NCBI RefSeq assembly: GCF_964204645.1
Contig: NC_134028.1
Location: forward strand, 13,133,263 to 13,197,262
Reading direction: 5' to 3'
DNA: 64,000 nt
From: Tubulanus polymorphus
Lineage: Eukaryota; Nemertea; Palaeonemertea; Tubulaniformes; Tubulanidae
Shown here: in pieces, positions 34,396 to 44,834 of the stretch
How the letters are laid out: each line of letters opens with the position of its first letter
How positions within the stretch are numbered: the first letter of the stretch is position 1
Program-made: the position numbers and the translations under genes
The notes under the pieces: model-generated
The model's input: the letters and a program-made list of their open reading frames with translations, nothing else
Databases searched by the model: none
What the model was told of the DNA's origin: nothing

Positions 34396-34975
34396 TGACA
34401 ACATGAGCCCCAGGGGCACTATGGCCAGCCAGTCAGCTTTTCATAAAATGGCAAATGATGCATTTTGTGGGTTATATTTGTTTAAAAAAACTCCCAGCAC
34501 AGGCAATACCTATAATTTACACTATACAATCGTGTTTTCATAAGAAGCACAGACAGCGACTGCAGCTGGCAGGATCAAATAGCTCAGACAAATCTTTTCC
34601 CTTGGTTTTATTGATTGATTTGAATGCGGAAAAGAATTGAATTTACTGAAATTTTTCCTCAATAAAACAAAACTGAATTGGATTTGATGTTTTAGTTGTT
34701 CAATAAAGTAGATTAAAATTTGATTTGATATATTTTTGCAGATTAAAATTTGATTGAAATTGCTGTTTGAGCATGTGGCTTATTAGCATATCAAGGTCAT
34801 CCATCCGATTCGAGAAAAAGCTATTTTTCCTGGACTTTGCATAATTGTTAATGATATTGTCTGTAATGCAATGAAAAGTTTCCTCTCAAAAACCAAATCA
34901 ACTAAACATTTCACAGAAATCGATCTTAAAATACAATTGTAGATCTTAAAATAAAACCCGGAAGTAAAACAGTAG
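34396..34975. repeat. ~580-bp dispersed repeat, copy 1
   Basis: Aligns in the same orientation with 54,707-55,277. Shared landmarks are GGGGCACTATGGCCAGCC, AAATCTTTTCCCTTGG, GCATATCAAGGTCATC, and CACAGAAATCGATCTT near the end. No ORF. It may be part of a Helentron-like or other non-autonomous element. Confidence 0.85.
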
Positions 34976-35703
34976 ACGATACCTTGGGCTCACGGGAACA
35001 TCTGCTGATGCTATGGCTAAGCCAATCATAGGGAAGCCTTTGCTCTCGGATTGGCTTTTTAAAACAGATTTTTTTGCGTACAGATTTTCGCGAAGAAGCT
35101 AATATAAATTATAACAATGCCCTTTTTCAAAATTCAGCTTAATAGGGTTTCGAGACTGGATAATGCTCTAATGAATGATTTGTTTGAATATCTGCTCAGT
35201 AGCACACTCAAAGAGCCTTTACTCTGGAAACCATGTCATTCAAATTCCCTCCATTAGTATAGTAATAGGCTCAACCTACGGCTGGCCTAAAAAAGTCATG
35301 ATATCTATATTACCAAAATAAACAGCTAAATCAGGATGGGCTTACTTAGTTATTTTTCAATACATGCGCGCCGCAATTCTAAGGGTTGACATATGCTTAT
35401 ATCTATCAATTTTTATTCTATTTCGGCAATGTTTCATTAACTAGGTAACAAAAATTCAGAATATATGACAGATTTCACCACCTAAAAACTGGGTAACCCC
35501 AATTCCCCTGAGATGTTTCTTGTACTTCAAATGGAATTTTTCCTCAGGAGTTTTTCAACAGGCATACGAAACTAATAATTCAGCTGCTTACTTCAGCTGA
35601 TAAGTGGTATACTACCAAGAAATATATTTTTATCAGCAAACACACTAAAATCCACCAGTACTTTTAATTTGATATTTCATTCAAGAATTACACAAATAAT
35701 TAC
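34976..35703. other. SEC31 intron end, unassigned
   Basis: AT-rich, no feature supported before the splice donor of the exon at 35,704. Confidence 0.5.
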
Positions 35704-35882
35704 CCTTGATGATGTATCTTTGTTTTTATCGAAATATTTCTTTTGTGTTCGTGACAGCAGATCAGGTCCACCAGCAATAGCTAGTATGATAGCCTCAGCC
35801 CATCGTTCATCATATAGACACATTTCAACAGCTGCTTCAAAATTCCCAATTAATACATTTTGGTTAACCAAACCATCCACAT
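35704..35882 (-). CDS. SEC31A: SEC31 exon, start of ACE1 alpha-solenoid
   Basis: The clearest SEC31 exon. Its 59 codons include DGLVNQNVLIGNFEAAVEMC and WAEAIILAIAGG followed by RTQKKYF, which match the strongly conserved Sec31 block where the ancestral coatomer element (ACE1) begins. Minus-strand acceptor (tattttag) and donor (gtaatt) are present. The exon starts by completing an Asp codon and ends in phase 0. The solenoid mediates Sec31 dimerisation along the edges of the COPII cage. The downstream intron (21,705-35,703) is 14 kb and contains the Helitron and the 2.6-kb tandem duplication. Confidence 0.95.
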
Positions 35883-36239
35883 CTAAAATAAAAAGGAACA
35901 GTCAAAGAAATTACTATGTACAAGACTCAATATGCTTTGATAACATTTGTAACTATGCTAACTTTCTAATTACCAACATATGCCCAATTCCTCATTTAAT
36001 TTTGAACTAGAACAGTACAAAGTCATTCCAATAAAAGATAAGAAGGCCACCAGTCACCCATCACAAAACAAATCAGAAGTGCCCGATAACATATTACCTT
36101 ACAAACAAATCTGAGACCACCAAGTTTATCAAAATACAAGAAAGATAGCAATCCTTTAGACGAATCCACAAGATTGAGACCAGTCAGCCATGTTCTTGTC
36201 AGTCATAAAATGACAGAATCACACCTATATAACAATACC

Positions 36240-36551
36240 AAAAATATTGTTTTGGAAGAGTGTCCAGAAAATATATGTCCCCAGATCAGGTGAACATCAT
36301 GTGGAGAATACACCCTGAGCCTATGTCGACCCAATAATGAAGCCAGTATTGACTTTGGACCGAAAGGACCAAAAAAGTTATCAGTTAGTCTCTATGGACC
36401 TTTTACCTCAACATTCACCAAGTAATCTTAAACTGTTTATGAGTTATGAGCCGAAAATGAAAAATCCAAAATCATTTCCTGTGACCTTGATCTTTGACCT
36501 ACAGTTCTTGAAATGCTATCTGTTATCCACAGTCCGTAGGACAACCAATCC
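36240..36551. repeat. Repeat interrupted by the BEL/Pao insertion (left part)
   Basis: Same family as 34,060-34,370 (CACCCTGAGCCTATGTCGAC, GACCTTGATCTTTGACCTAC). Related sequence resumes at 42,526 after the BEL/Pao element, so the retrotransposon landed in a pre-existing repeat. Confidence 0.6.
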
Positions 36552-36808
36552 TGTCAGTGCAGTTCAGCGCACTGTAGAATTTGTATCAACCGTGTACATA
36601 CATTTATGTGTGAATAGTATTAGTTATATTCAAGTTAGGTTGTTAGATTGTGAATCATGATCCATGTAAATTGTATTGTGACTGACTTATGTATATAATA
36701 AAGTTCGAACAGTATTCAGCACTGTGAGTAAGTCATTCCTGTAGTTTGTTTCGTACCTTCTGGACAGAAGCCCTCGAGGATACAGTCAGGTCCGTCGCTG
36801 TCAGGACA
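36552..36808 (+). repeat. 5' LTR of BEL/Pao element
   Basis: 257 bp, TG...CA. It has TATATAA at 36,692-36,698 overlapping AATAAA at 36,697-36,702, the expected R/U5 polyadenylation signal. It differs from the 3' LTR only at TACATACA versus TACACACA near 36,599. Confidence 0.97.
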
Positions 36809-36810
36809 TT

Positions 36811-36824
36811 TGGTCCCTCGAGCC
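36811..36824 (+). promoter_or_regulatory. Primer-binding site of BEL/Pao element
   Basis: TGGTCCCTCGAGCC, two bases after the 5' LTR; the TGG complements the CCA end of a tRNA. I cannot name the tRNA from sequence alone. Confidence 0.6.
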
Positions 36825-36871
36825 TCAAACCGTTGAGTTAGAAATCTCATTCGAAACCGCCGAAATTAGTC

Positions 36872-38401
36872 ATGGCTACAGGAGAAACTGGATTCGATCT
36901 TGACAAGACGCTGAACATCAGGAGAGCGCAACGCGGTCAGTTCACAAAGCTGTATAAAGATTGCCTAGGACATTTTGAGGACAGGAATAGCGTGAAAGGT
37001 ACATGTTCTTTGAAAACTCTAGTAAAAAAATTGATGTATCTCGAAGACCTTGATGAGAAAATCGTAAATGAGGCTTCATTTTCGGAAGAAGAAGCGCTCT
37101 TAGATTTCATTATGGAAAGTGACGATTATCTAAATGAACGACGAAACAAAATTGCCGAGTTTGAGTTATCCTTTTCCGAGCTTTCAATTCAGAATAATAA
37201 AACCTCGGGTTCAGCTCAACAAAGATTGGTTTTACCCAAACTCGTGCTGCCAAAATTTTCGGGTGATATAATGGAATGGAACACGTTTTGGGACCTGTTC
37301 GTCGTTTCTGTCGATAATCAGCCAAATCTTTCGGAAATTGAAAAGTTCACGCACTTGAAAACACATTTGTTCGGCGATGCTAAAAGATGTATCGACGGCT
37401 TACATTTAACCAGTTTAAACTATTGCGAAGCAAAGAAAATATTAATTGAGCGATTCGGTCAACCAGATAAAATTGCTGACGCTTATTTAAATTCGCTCTT
37501 GGAGATCGAACATCCGTCGGCGGACGTTCAGTCACTTCGGTGTTTTTACGATAAAATAGAGCAGTGTATCAGGGCTCTAAAATCACTTGGCCATCAATCC
37601 GATTCATATGGTACATTGTTAGTTAGTGTAGTGTTGAAAAAATTACCGCCGTCCGTAAAAGAAAAAATGGCTAGGGCTCACGGCTGCGATCGTTGGGAGC
37701 TAAAAGTTCTAATGCAGGCCATTCAAAATGAAATCCGTATTCTCGAATTTTGCAGCGCGGGCATATCATCAGAGTCCAGATTTACACCAATAGCAGAAGG
37801 GACGGTGACGTCACTCCACGCGAGCAATAATGGTCAGCAACAATGGGTAAAACGAGACTCCGTGAAATTTAATAGAAAATGCTTATTCTGCAATGACGAT
37901 CAACATTTCACCGCTTCGTGTAATAAGGTATCCGATCCCGAAAAGCGTTTGGAAATAATTCAAAAATCGCATTTGTGTTTTAATTGCCTAGGCAAACATC
38001 GTAGTAGAAATTGTCAATCGCGTTTTCGGTGTAAAAAATGTTCTTCGAGACATCATACTTCGCTGTGTGGTGCGTCGATGTTTGAGAAATCCGTAGGTCG
38101 CCACGAGTCCGCTGTTACGACCACATTAGTAGAAGAAAACGACTGTTCGCGTCAAGAGATAGCCCCAACAGAAGTCAGCATTCAACAAACGACGACATCG
38201 ACCGTAAAGGGAAGTTCGATACTTCTCAAAACAGCTGTAGTTAATATAGATAGTAATTCCAAACGTATTTCGGCTAATTTATTATTCGATGATGGGTCAC
38301 AGCGTTCATTTGTCACACAAAGTATTGTTGATATTTTAGGGCTCAAACCCATGAGGAAAGATTCAGTAAGTATTGCAACATTTGGTTCTAGAGAGTCGTG
38401 A
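36872..38401 (+). CDS. BEL/Pao gag and protease region, ending at an in-frame TGA
   Basis: 509 codons. A capsid-like region is recognisable around residues 115-240 (VLPKFSGDIMEWNTFWDLF, a hallmark of BEL gag, DUF1759-type). Cys/His zinc knuckles follow at about residues 335-395 (CLFCNDDQHFTASC, CFNCLGKHRSRNC, CKKCSSRHHTSLC). A retropepsin-like protease begins at about residue 470 (LLFDDGSQRSF, where Asp of DDGS is the expected catalytic residue). The frame stops with TGA at 38,399-38,401 inside the protease domain; the same frame continues into pol without another stop. In most BEL elements gag-pol is one ORF, so this is a single nonsense change or a readthrough site. Confidence 0.95.
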   Translation: MATGETGFDLDKTLNIRRAQRGQFTKLYKDCLGHFEDRNSVKGTCSLKTLVKKLMYLEDLDEKIVNEASFSEEEALLDFIMESDDYLNERRNKIAEFELSFSELSIQNNKTSGSAQQRLVLPKLVLPKFSGDIMEWNTFWDLFVVSVDNQPNLSEIEKFTHLKTHLFGDAKRCIDGLHLTSLNYCEAKKILIERFGQPDKIADAYLNSLLEIEHPSADVQSLRCFYDKIEQCIRALKSLGHQSDSYGTLLVSVVLKKLPPSVKEKMARAHGCDRWELKVLMQAIQNEIRILEFCSAGISSESRFTPIAEGTVTSLHASNNGQQQWVKRDSVKFNRKCLFCNDDQHFTASCNKVSDPEKRLEIIQKSHLCFNCLGKHRSRNCQSRFRCKKCSSRHHTSLCGASMFEKSVGRHESAVTTTLVEENDCSRQEIAPTEVSIQQTTTSTVKGSSILLKTAVVNIDSNSKRISANLLFDDGSQRSFVTQSIVDILGLKPMRKDSVSIATFGSRES

Positions 38402-41400
38402 CATAGTGAGATGGAAGTCGTTAAGTTAGATATCATATGCAATGATTCCGAGTATGAAACAATAGAAGCTCTAGTTGTACCTACTATCTTACGACCTCTA
38501 TTCAATCAAAATTCTCATCATATTCCAGAATTTAAGAATCTTAAATTAGCCAATCCTATTGGAAATACATCTGAACATTTCGAATTATCAGTGTTAGTCG
38601 GTTCTGATTATTATTATAAGTTTGTTCAAGGTAATGAAATAATTCGTTCTGAAGCAGGTCCAGTTGCAGTTTCAACTCGAGTAGGCTATCTAGTAACCGG
38701 ACCTCTTCCGGTCAATTCTAACTTGAACGTTGATACTACTCAACTTATGAGTATTGTATTCGATTCGGATAAAACTTTGGAAACATTTTGGTCATTAGAA
38801 TCTATCGGTATTCAAGCACCGAGTGGTCAAGATAATTTCCTTGAACATTATTTCAGTAATAGTATCAAAAGAGAAAACGGTATTTATTACGCTAAGCTAC
38901 CATGGAAGTCAAATCATGCGCCACTACCTCACAACTTTGGTATTGTTTCTTCTCGGACTCGTTCGTTAACCCGTCGTTTGGGGAAAACTCCAGATATATT
39001 GTCTAAATACCAAAGTATTATAAAATATCAATTAGAGCGAGAATTCATTGAAAAGGTGCCAAATCCCAATCAATTCGATGGTCGGTTACACTATATACCA
39101 CATCACGCCGTTTTTCGGCAGTCTGCTACAACTCCAATTCGCATAGTCTTTGACTGCAGTTGCAAACAGTCGAAAGATTCACTTAGTCTTAATGACTGTC
39201 TTCATTCTGGTCCATCACTTTTGAATGACATTACATCTATTATATTGCGCTTTAGACTATTCAGGTATGCTGTAATAACAGACATTGAGAAGGCGTTTCT
39301 ACATGTAGGTTTAGATCCCTGTGACCGGGATGTTACGCGCTTTTTATGGCTCAGTGATCCGAGCAATACTGAAAGTCCTTTTGACGTTTATCGTTTCAAA
39401 CGGGTTTTATTTGGAGCAACTTGTTCACCGTTTATGTTGAACAGCACTTTGATTTTTCACTTAAGATATTCACCCAGTGATTTCTCGGATCAATTGCAGC
39501 GTGACATATATGTCGATAATGTTAGCACTAGTTTTCATAAAGAAAGCAGCCTAGCCAAGTTTTATGATTATTGTCGGACATTGAATGATGAGGCTAATTT
39601 TAATTTTCGATGTTGGACATCAAACTCGAAACCGTTACGTTCTTTAGCTTCATCTGACGATATTTGTGATAAGTCCACTGTTGTCAAGGTTTTGGGTTTG
39701 ACATGGAACGTAGAACAAGATAAACTCATGTTTCCGTTACAGGATATCATTATTAGCGCTCCGGTAACTAAACGCAATATCTTACATGATTCAGCATCTA
39801 TTTATGACCCTTTAGGTTTCATAAATCCAGTAACAGTAAGATCTAAACTATTGTTACAGGAAATCTGGAAAGTGGGGTATGATTGGGACATAAAATTACC
39901 TTTGTCAGTTGTTAGTTCATGGCATTCAATCTTTAATGATTTACGGTGTGTTTTGAAGTCAGAGATTCCGCGTCAGTATATGACATCTGACGTTATTACC
40001 CCAGACAGTGCATTCGAATTACACGTATTCGGTGATGCTAGTTCTTGGGCATATGGAACCGTAGCTTATCTTAGATGCGACGAAGATTCGCAATTCGTTA
40101 TGTCTAGATCACGAGTAGCACCAGTTAAACCAATGTCGATACCTAAACTTGAATTAATGGCAGCGACATTGGCAGCGAGATTGTGTCATCATGTTAGAAA
40201 ATCATTAACCCCTGCATTGACTAGGCCACCAAAAATTTGTATGTGGTCCGATAGCCAAGTAGTGTTAGGTTGGATTCGATCCAAAAAACTTCCAACTACT
40301 TTCATTTCTAATCGTGTTTCTGAAATAAGAAAATTAACGGATTGTGGGAGTTGGCAGTATTGTGATTCTGAATCAAATCCAGCAGATTTATTAACAAGAG
40401 GTTTGATATCTTTAGATTTCTTGTCTAATGATTTATGGCGAAAAGGTCCATCATTTCTTATTGACGAAAGTAGACGTCCATCTCAGTCGCTCAACTTAAC
40501 AAATCTAATGTCTCAAACAGATCCTTCGCAAGGAAATGAATGTCTGAGACCGATTGGAGATGCTACACAAAATTCTGTAGTTGGCATTAATTCGATAATC
40601 GATATTAAGAGCCATATATCATTTTCTAGTTTAGTAAGGGTATCTGCATATGTTTTTCGATTTATTCATAATTTACGTTCGAAGACACAAAGTCGTAGAT
40701 TTGATAAACTTTCAGTCTCTGAGATTGAAACTTCAGAATCCATTTGGATAAAGATTTGTCAGATGATTCACTATTCTGACATATTGGAACGTTTAAATGG
40801 TTTAAATCAGAAGAGATATCCAATCATAAACCAGCTCCAATTGTTTCTTGACAAAGATGGTATTATTCGTTGTCGGGGAAGGCTTCAGTATTCTGCATTA
40901 TTACCCGATTGTAAATATCCTATACTGTTACCACGATACGGTGATTTGACACACATAGTAGTTAGCGATGCTCATAAGAGAGTTTTTCATTTTGGCGTGA
41001 ATGCTACAGTTAATAAGATACGTGAAAGATTTTGGATTCCGCAAATTAGGCAATTAGTTAAATCTTCAGTACGCCAATGCGTTACTTGTCGTCATATTGC
41101 GGGCAAGCCGTTCAGCTTACCCGATCCTCCTCCTTTACCATCATTTAGTGTCAATGAGTCTCAGCCCTTTCAATATACAGGGGTGGATTATTGTGGTCCA
41201 TTGATAACGAAGGATGGTCAGAAGAGTTACATAGCACTTTTCACTTGTGCTGTCACTAGGTCATGTCATCTCGAGATCGTAAGAAGTAATAGCACACATG
41301 ATTTTTTGAAAGCCTTTCGACGCTTTTGTGCTCGTCGTTCGTTACCAAAACTTCTAATTTCAGATAATGCATCTACCTTCGTAGGAGCTAATGTTGAACT

Positions 41401-42169
41401 TAAAAGAATATTTGACTCTGACCAGGTTAAACATTATATTTCCAAAAACGTTGTCGAATGGAAGTTTATTTGTAAATGTGCACCCTGGCACGGTGGTTTT
41501 TATGAAAGACTGATTGGTTTAACCAAGATGGCTCTCAAGAAAACGTTACGTCATTCTTCAGTCTCTTATGATGAATTAGTAACACTAGCTTCTGAAATTG
41601 AGGCCGTGATTAATGATAGACCATTGATGTCTACTTCATCCGAAATTAACGATGAATCCCCATTAACACCTTCGCATCTAATTTACGGTAGGCGCTTAAC
41701 TTGTTTGCCTTATCCGTCCGATCAAAAGGATCCTGAATTTAAATCGGTTCAATCTGATCTTCAGAAACGTTATATACATTTGGGGAAATTACTTAATCAT
41801 TTTTGGTCTCGTTGGAGTCACGAATACTTGGTAAATCTCCGTGAGTCACATCGTACTGTTGGCAAGAATAATCAGCTAGTCAAAATTGGTTCTGTTGTTA
41901 TTTTACATGAAGATATCACTCCTAGATTGAAATGGAAACTAGGTATAATCACCGGAACTCAAAGGGGACCGGATGATCTAATTAGGTCATGCACCGTGCG
42001 AACAGCTAACGGAGTTACAACTCGTCCTTTGTCGAGACTTATTCCTTTGGAAGTTGTAAGCGATACTGAAATTTCTAATGGGAATAATGAAACAATTAAT
42101 GAAAGTAGGCCGAAAAGGGCTGCTGCTATTCAAGCACAAAATCGTATAGCAAACATCTTATTGGAATAA
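38402..42169 (+). CDS. BEL/Pao pol: RT, RNase H, integrase
   Basis: Same frame as gag, open from the TGA to 42,169 (first Met at 38,411, giving 1,252 residues). Domains in order from that Met: rest of the protease (1-30); RT at about 200-440 with ITDIEKAFLHVGL (near 290) and the BEL-type YVDN box (near 365) in place of YVDD; RNase H with HVFGDASSWAYG (near 538), MWSDSQVVLGW (near 612) and NPADLLTRG; the integrase zinc-binding region with HKRVFHFG and CVTCRH (853-900); and the DDE core with GVDYCGPL (near 925), ISDNASTFVGAN (near 985) and WHGGFYERL (near 1,025). All expected catalytic landmarks are present. Expression without readthrough of the TGA would yield no pol. Confidence 0.96.
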   Translation, partial: HSEMEVVKLDIICNDSEYETIEALVVPTILRPLFNQNSHHIPEFKNLKLANPIGNTSEHFELSVLVGSDYYYKFVQGNEIIRSEAGPVAVSTRVGYLVTGPLPVNSNLNVDTTQLMSIVFDSDKTLETFWSLESIGIQAPSGQDNFLEHYFSNSIKRENGIYYAKLPWKSNHAPLPHNFGIVSSRTRSLTRRLGKTPDILSKYQSIIKYQLEREFIEKVPNPNQFDGRLHYIPHHAVFRQSATTPIRIVFDCSCKQSKDSLSLNDCLHSGPSLLNDITSIILRFRLFRYAVITDIEKAFLHVGLDPCDRDVTRFLWLSDPSNTESPFDVYRFKRVLFGATCSPFMLNSTLIFHLRYSPSDFSDQLQRDIYVDNVSTSFHKESSLAKFYDYCRTLNDEANFNFRCWTSNSKPLRSLASSDDICDKSTVVKVLGLTWNVEQDKLMFPLQDIIISAPVTKRNILHDSASIYDPLGFINPVTVRSKLLLQEIWKVGYDWDIKLPLSVVSSWHSIFNDLRCVLKSEIPRQYMTSDVITPDSAFELHVFGDASSWAYGTVAYLRCDEDSQFVMSRSRVAPVKPMSIPKLELMAATLAARLCHHVRKSLTPALTRPPKICMWSDSQVVLGWIRSKKLPTTFISNRVSEIRKLTDCGSWQYCDSESNPADLLTRGLISLDFLSNDLWRKGPSFLIDESRRPSQSLNLTNLMSQTDPSQGNECLRPIGDATQNSVVGINSIIDIKSHISFSSLVRVSAYVFRFIHNLRSKTQSRRFDKLSVSEIETSESIWIKICQMIHYSDILERLNGLNQKRYPIINQLQLFLDKDGIIRCRGRLQYSALLPDCKYPILLPRYGDLTHIVVSDAHKRVFHFGVNATVNKIRERFWIPQIRQLVKSSVRQCVTCRHIAGKPFSLPDPPPLPSFSVNESQPFQYTGVDYCGPLITKDGQKSYIALFTCAVTRSCHLEIVRSNSTHDFLKAFRRFCARRSLPKLLISDNASTFVGANVELKRIFDSDQVKHYISKNVVEWKFICKCAPWHGGFYERLIGLTKMALKKTLRHSSVSYDELVTLASEIEAVINDRPLMSTSSEINDESPLTPSHLIYGRRLTCLPYPSDQKDPEFKSVQSDLQKRYIHLGKLLNHFWSRWSHEYLVNLRESHRTVGKNNQLVKIGSVVILHEDITPRLKWKLGIITGTQRGPDDLIRSCTVRTANGVTTRPLSRLIPLEVVSDTEISNGNNETINESRPKRAAAIQAQNRIANILLE

Positions 42170-42263
42170 GTCAAATTACCAATTCATCGATTTAATTTAA
42201 TTAGAGAATTGGTTTGACATGAATAATAGTAATTTTCTTCTTTTTCTTCTTTCTGCTGGGGAG

Positions 42264-42520
42264 TGTCAGTGCAGTTCAGCGCACTGTAGAATTTGTATCA
42301 ACCGTGTACACACATTTATGTGTGAATAGTATTAGTTATATTCAAGTTAGGTTGTTAGATTGTGAATCATGATCCATGTAAATTGTATTGTGACTGACTT
42401 ATGTATATAATAAAGTTCGAACAGTATTCAGCACTGTGAGTAAGTCATTCCTGTAGTTTGTTTCGTACCTTCTGGACAGAAGCCCTCGAGGATACAGTCA
42501 GGTCCGTCGCTGTCAGGACA
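42264..42520 (+). repeat. 3' LTR of BEL/Pao element
   Basis: 257 bp; one mismatch to the 5' LTR. Followed by AATCC, the target-site duplication. Confidence 0.97.
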
Positions 42521-43240
42521 AATCCATCAAATTTTCTCCAAGTAACCTTAAACCTTTTACGAGTAAAAACCCGGAAAATGGAAATGGGCAAAGCTGTTTA
42601 CTGAGTTTGAAAAGTGGGAATTGTTTACCAAAGTTTTAGGAGATAATACAAATTATACTTGGTCTCTTTATACAATTTTGGTGAACTTTAGGTATTATCT
42701 GAGTAATGTGTGTTCATGCAGCATCAAAGTTCTAAACTGTTTTCTGTAGTCAGAATTCAGGTTTAATATAAACTACAAATTCTGGATTGCACCATTCACT
42801 AGAAACTTGGACTTTGGTGTGTTGGACACTTTTCTACATCTTGTGAACATCTATTTTTAATAAAAGCTAAATGTCACAGTGTTAATTAAATTAAGATGAT
42901 ATATTACTTTGCATTAAGAAAACTTATATTAAAACGTGTTGTTTCCATTTTTTGTAGTTATGCGCAGTTATATGTAACGGAAAATAAATCACAGAGTAAA
43001 ATCATGGATTCTGCGCATTGACGTCGTTTATTTAGTCCTCACGTAAGGTCTTGCCCATGAGAAATCTTTTTTGAATTTCAGAGTTCAAAAAAATTTCATA
43101 TTGTATTTTATATTGTACCTATTTAATAAAATTCTACTTTGCCACTAGAATATTGAATACACCAAGCCAGTATAGTTTGCAAATTATATACTCAGTAATT
43201 TCAGGCCATAAGAAATATCAATCAACAATGAAATATAAGT
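42521..43240. other. Repeat remnant then unassigned intron sequence
   Basis: 42,526-42,620 resumes the repeat interrupted by the BEL/Pao insertion (CCAAGTAACCTTAAACC). 42,620-43,240 is AT-rich without a feature I can name. Confidence 0.5.
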
Positions 43241-43673
43241 CCCACAATCACAGGATCGAAAACGATTTTAAAACATCGAAACTATTAAAACTTATTTTAA
43301 ACCTCGAATTTTCGAATTTATGCTAAAAACCATTTTCAAGAGTGACTAAAAGTATGGCATGAGACAGTTTATATATCAAGCAAGAACGACATACTATTGC
43401 ACATAAAAACTAGGTGATACTGACCAGAGGAAGTGCATAGGGACAAAAGGTTTATTATGGGGGGAGAAACCAAGGTTACCATTGACACAAGAATTTAAAT
43501 GGGAATTTAGTATAGCCGACTCAACGATGTGACTCAACTATGTGACAGGTAATACTGTGAGACGGAAAAATGATACGAGAATTATCAAAATCAAATCAAT
43601 GACCATTAGAATCCCAAACATGGGCAGCCACAGCACGTTGGGGTTTTCGATTGATTATATCTTTCTTATGCTC

Positions 43674-43928
43674 TTAAATACGAATACTGAGGAAGCGACA
43701 GATTTCACCTATATAAAATTTATCACTACCTAGGCAAGGGATTTTATAAACACTGGCATGTATATTGGACAGAGTATTATTTTTGGATAAATGACTAGAG
43801 ATTTTATTATCATACTTGAATATGATATCAGTGTTCAGCGCTTTGAGAGTGAGTTTCAATTTGTCTAAACAAGGTGTCACCCTGATATAAGTCACATATT
43901 TTATTATTATACGTATCTGCAATTTCAT
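43674..43928 (-). pseudogene. Penelope-like GIY-YIG endonuclease remnant
   Basis: An 84-codon fragment. The GIY-YIG signature is represented by VYKIPC followed by KFYIGE, about 12 residues apart, with the Arg-containing helix (CRFLSIRI) after it. This nuclease nicks target DNA for Penelope retrotransposition. The frame stops right after, and upstream RT coding is frameshifted, so it is dead. Confidence 0.82.
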
Positions 43929-44671
43929 ATCGAACAGTTCATACTATTTCGTATCTCTTACTACATGAAATGCTTGATACTGATGAAGATATCAATAATG
44001 TAATATAACTTATGACTATAGTTTCAATGTGCTTCAAAGTCTTAATCAACATGTGACATAACTCAATATGTTTTCTTAGTAATTAGCTCTAGTCAGTGCT
44101 CATCAATAATTATTTAATGTGTCTCAAACATGTCACTAGGTGTTAGTTTGTGAGTCCTGATGTCTACAACTTCTCTGACACCTAGTTCTCACATCATACT
44201 CATGATTCTGCATATAAAGACTATGTAAAGTTATGATAATCATTCTCATACCGGGATGCAATAAAGATTGTATATAACTGCCTTGTTGTTACTGATGAAT
44301 GGAATCCTGAACTGCTGGTGTAAATGCTAGTTCCCCAGCCAGCCTGCCGATACAACAACCAGCCGGTTACAAAGGGACATAAGGACAATAATGCAAGACT
44401 TACGTTGAACAGAGTCAACACAGATAAAATTAGGTTTGATAAGCTAATTTTTTAAGACAATTGCATACATATAAAATTTCAGATTCAGTAAATTCAGGGT
44501 CACAAATTCTAAGAGCCCGAACAAACAACCCTTGGGCTACAGACAAGTTGATATTAAAACTAGTGAAGGAAAAGGAAATGCAAATATGAATTAGAGTGGG
44601 TAGGATTCCGAGGTTCCGACTGAAAAACGGACAAGATCAAAACTATTGTGTATAAGAACATCCAGGAAAGG

Positions 44672-44717
44672 AATCACATTATTGGATTCCCATTAACGGG
44701 AATCCAATAATGTGATT
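44672..44717. repeat. Perfect 20-bp inverted repeat, 6-nt loop
   Basis: Arms 44,672-44,691 and 44,698-44,717 are exactly complementary, with loop ATTAAC. It lies at the junction between the Penelope coding fragment and a terminal-repeat-like stretch. Confidence 0.97.
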
Positions 44718-44751
44718 TTAATAGTTTCGACGTTTTAAAAGCTTGACCTAT

Positions 44752-44834
44752 CAGTGATGCTCGTAGGAACATTTATGGACTGACTTTGATATAAATCATC
44801 GGTAACACACCAAATTTGGAATTAATCAACGATG
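44752..44834. repeat. 83-bp direct repeat, left copy
   Basis: Matches 45,702-45,782 with a few differences (TTTATGGACTGACTTTGATA versus TTTATGGACTGACTTTAATG; AATCATCGGTAACACACCAA shared). The two copies bracket a LINE fragment. Confidence 0.9.

Larger units (their letters stand above)
36552..42520 (+). mobile_element. BEL/Pao LTR retrotransposon, nearly intact and young
   Basis: A 5,969-bp element with 257-bp LTRs at both ends differing at one position, flanked by the 5-bp duplication AATCC (36,547-36,551 and 42,521-42,525). LTRs start TGTCAG and end GGACA, i.e. TG...CA. A primer-binding-like TGGTCCCTCGAGCC starts two bases after the 5' LTR, and a purine-rich GGGGAG precedes the 3' LTR. One reading frame covers gag, protease, reverse transcriptase, RNase H and integrase, interrupted by a single TGA. 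No env-like ORF exists in the 94 bp between pol and the 3' LTR. It sits in a SEC31 intron on the opposite strand to the gene. Confidence 0.97.
43240..44720 (-). mobile_element. Penelope-like element fragment with GIY-YIG nuclease region
   Basis: On the minus strand, 44,700-44,440 encodes, with frameshifts, the RT-to-nuclease linker (GLFVRALRICDPEFTESEI-like). 43,928-43,674 encodes the GIY-YIG part, visible as VYKIPCLGSDKFYIGEICRF. Minus-strand GAGTCGGCTATACTAAATTC near 43,520 and TCGAAAC motifs at 43,290 and 44,720 are typical Penelope terminal phrases. Unlike the copy at 8.4 kb, this one retains the nuclease end and lacks the RT core. Between 44,221 and 44,421 an unrelated less AT-rich segment may be inserted. 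Confidence 0.8.

Noticed and set aside
42170-42263. Possible env-like gene in the BEL/Pao element
   Set aside because: Only 94 bp separate the pol stop from the 3' LTR; no room for a third ORF.
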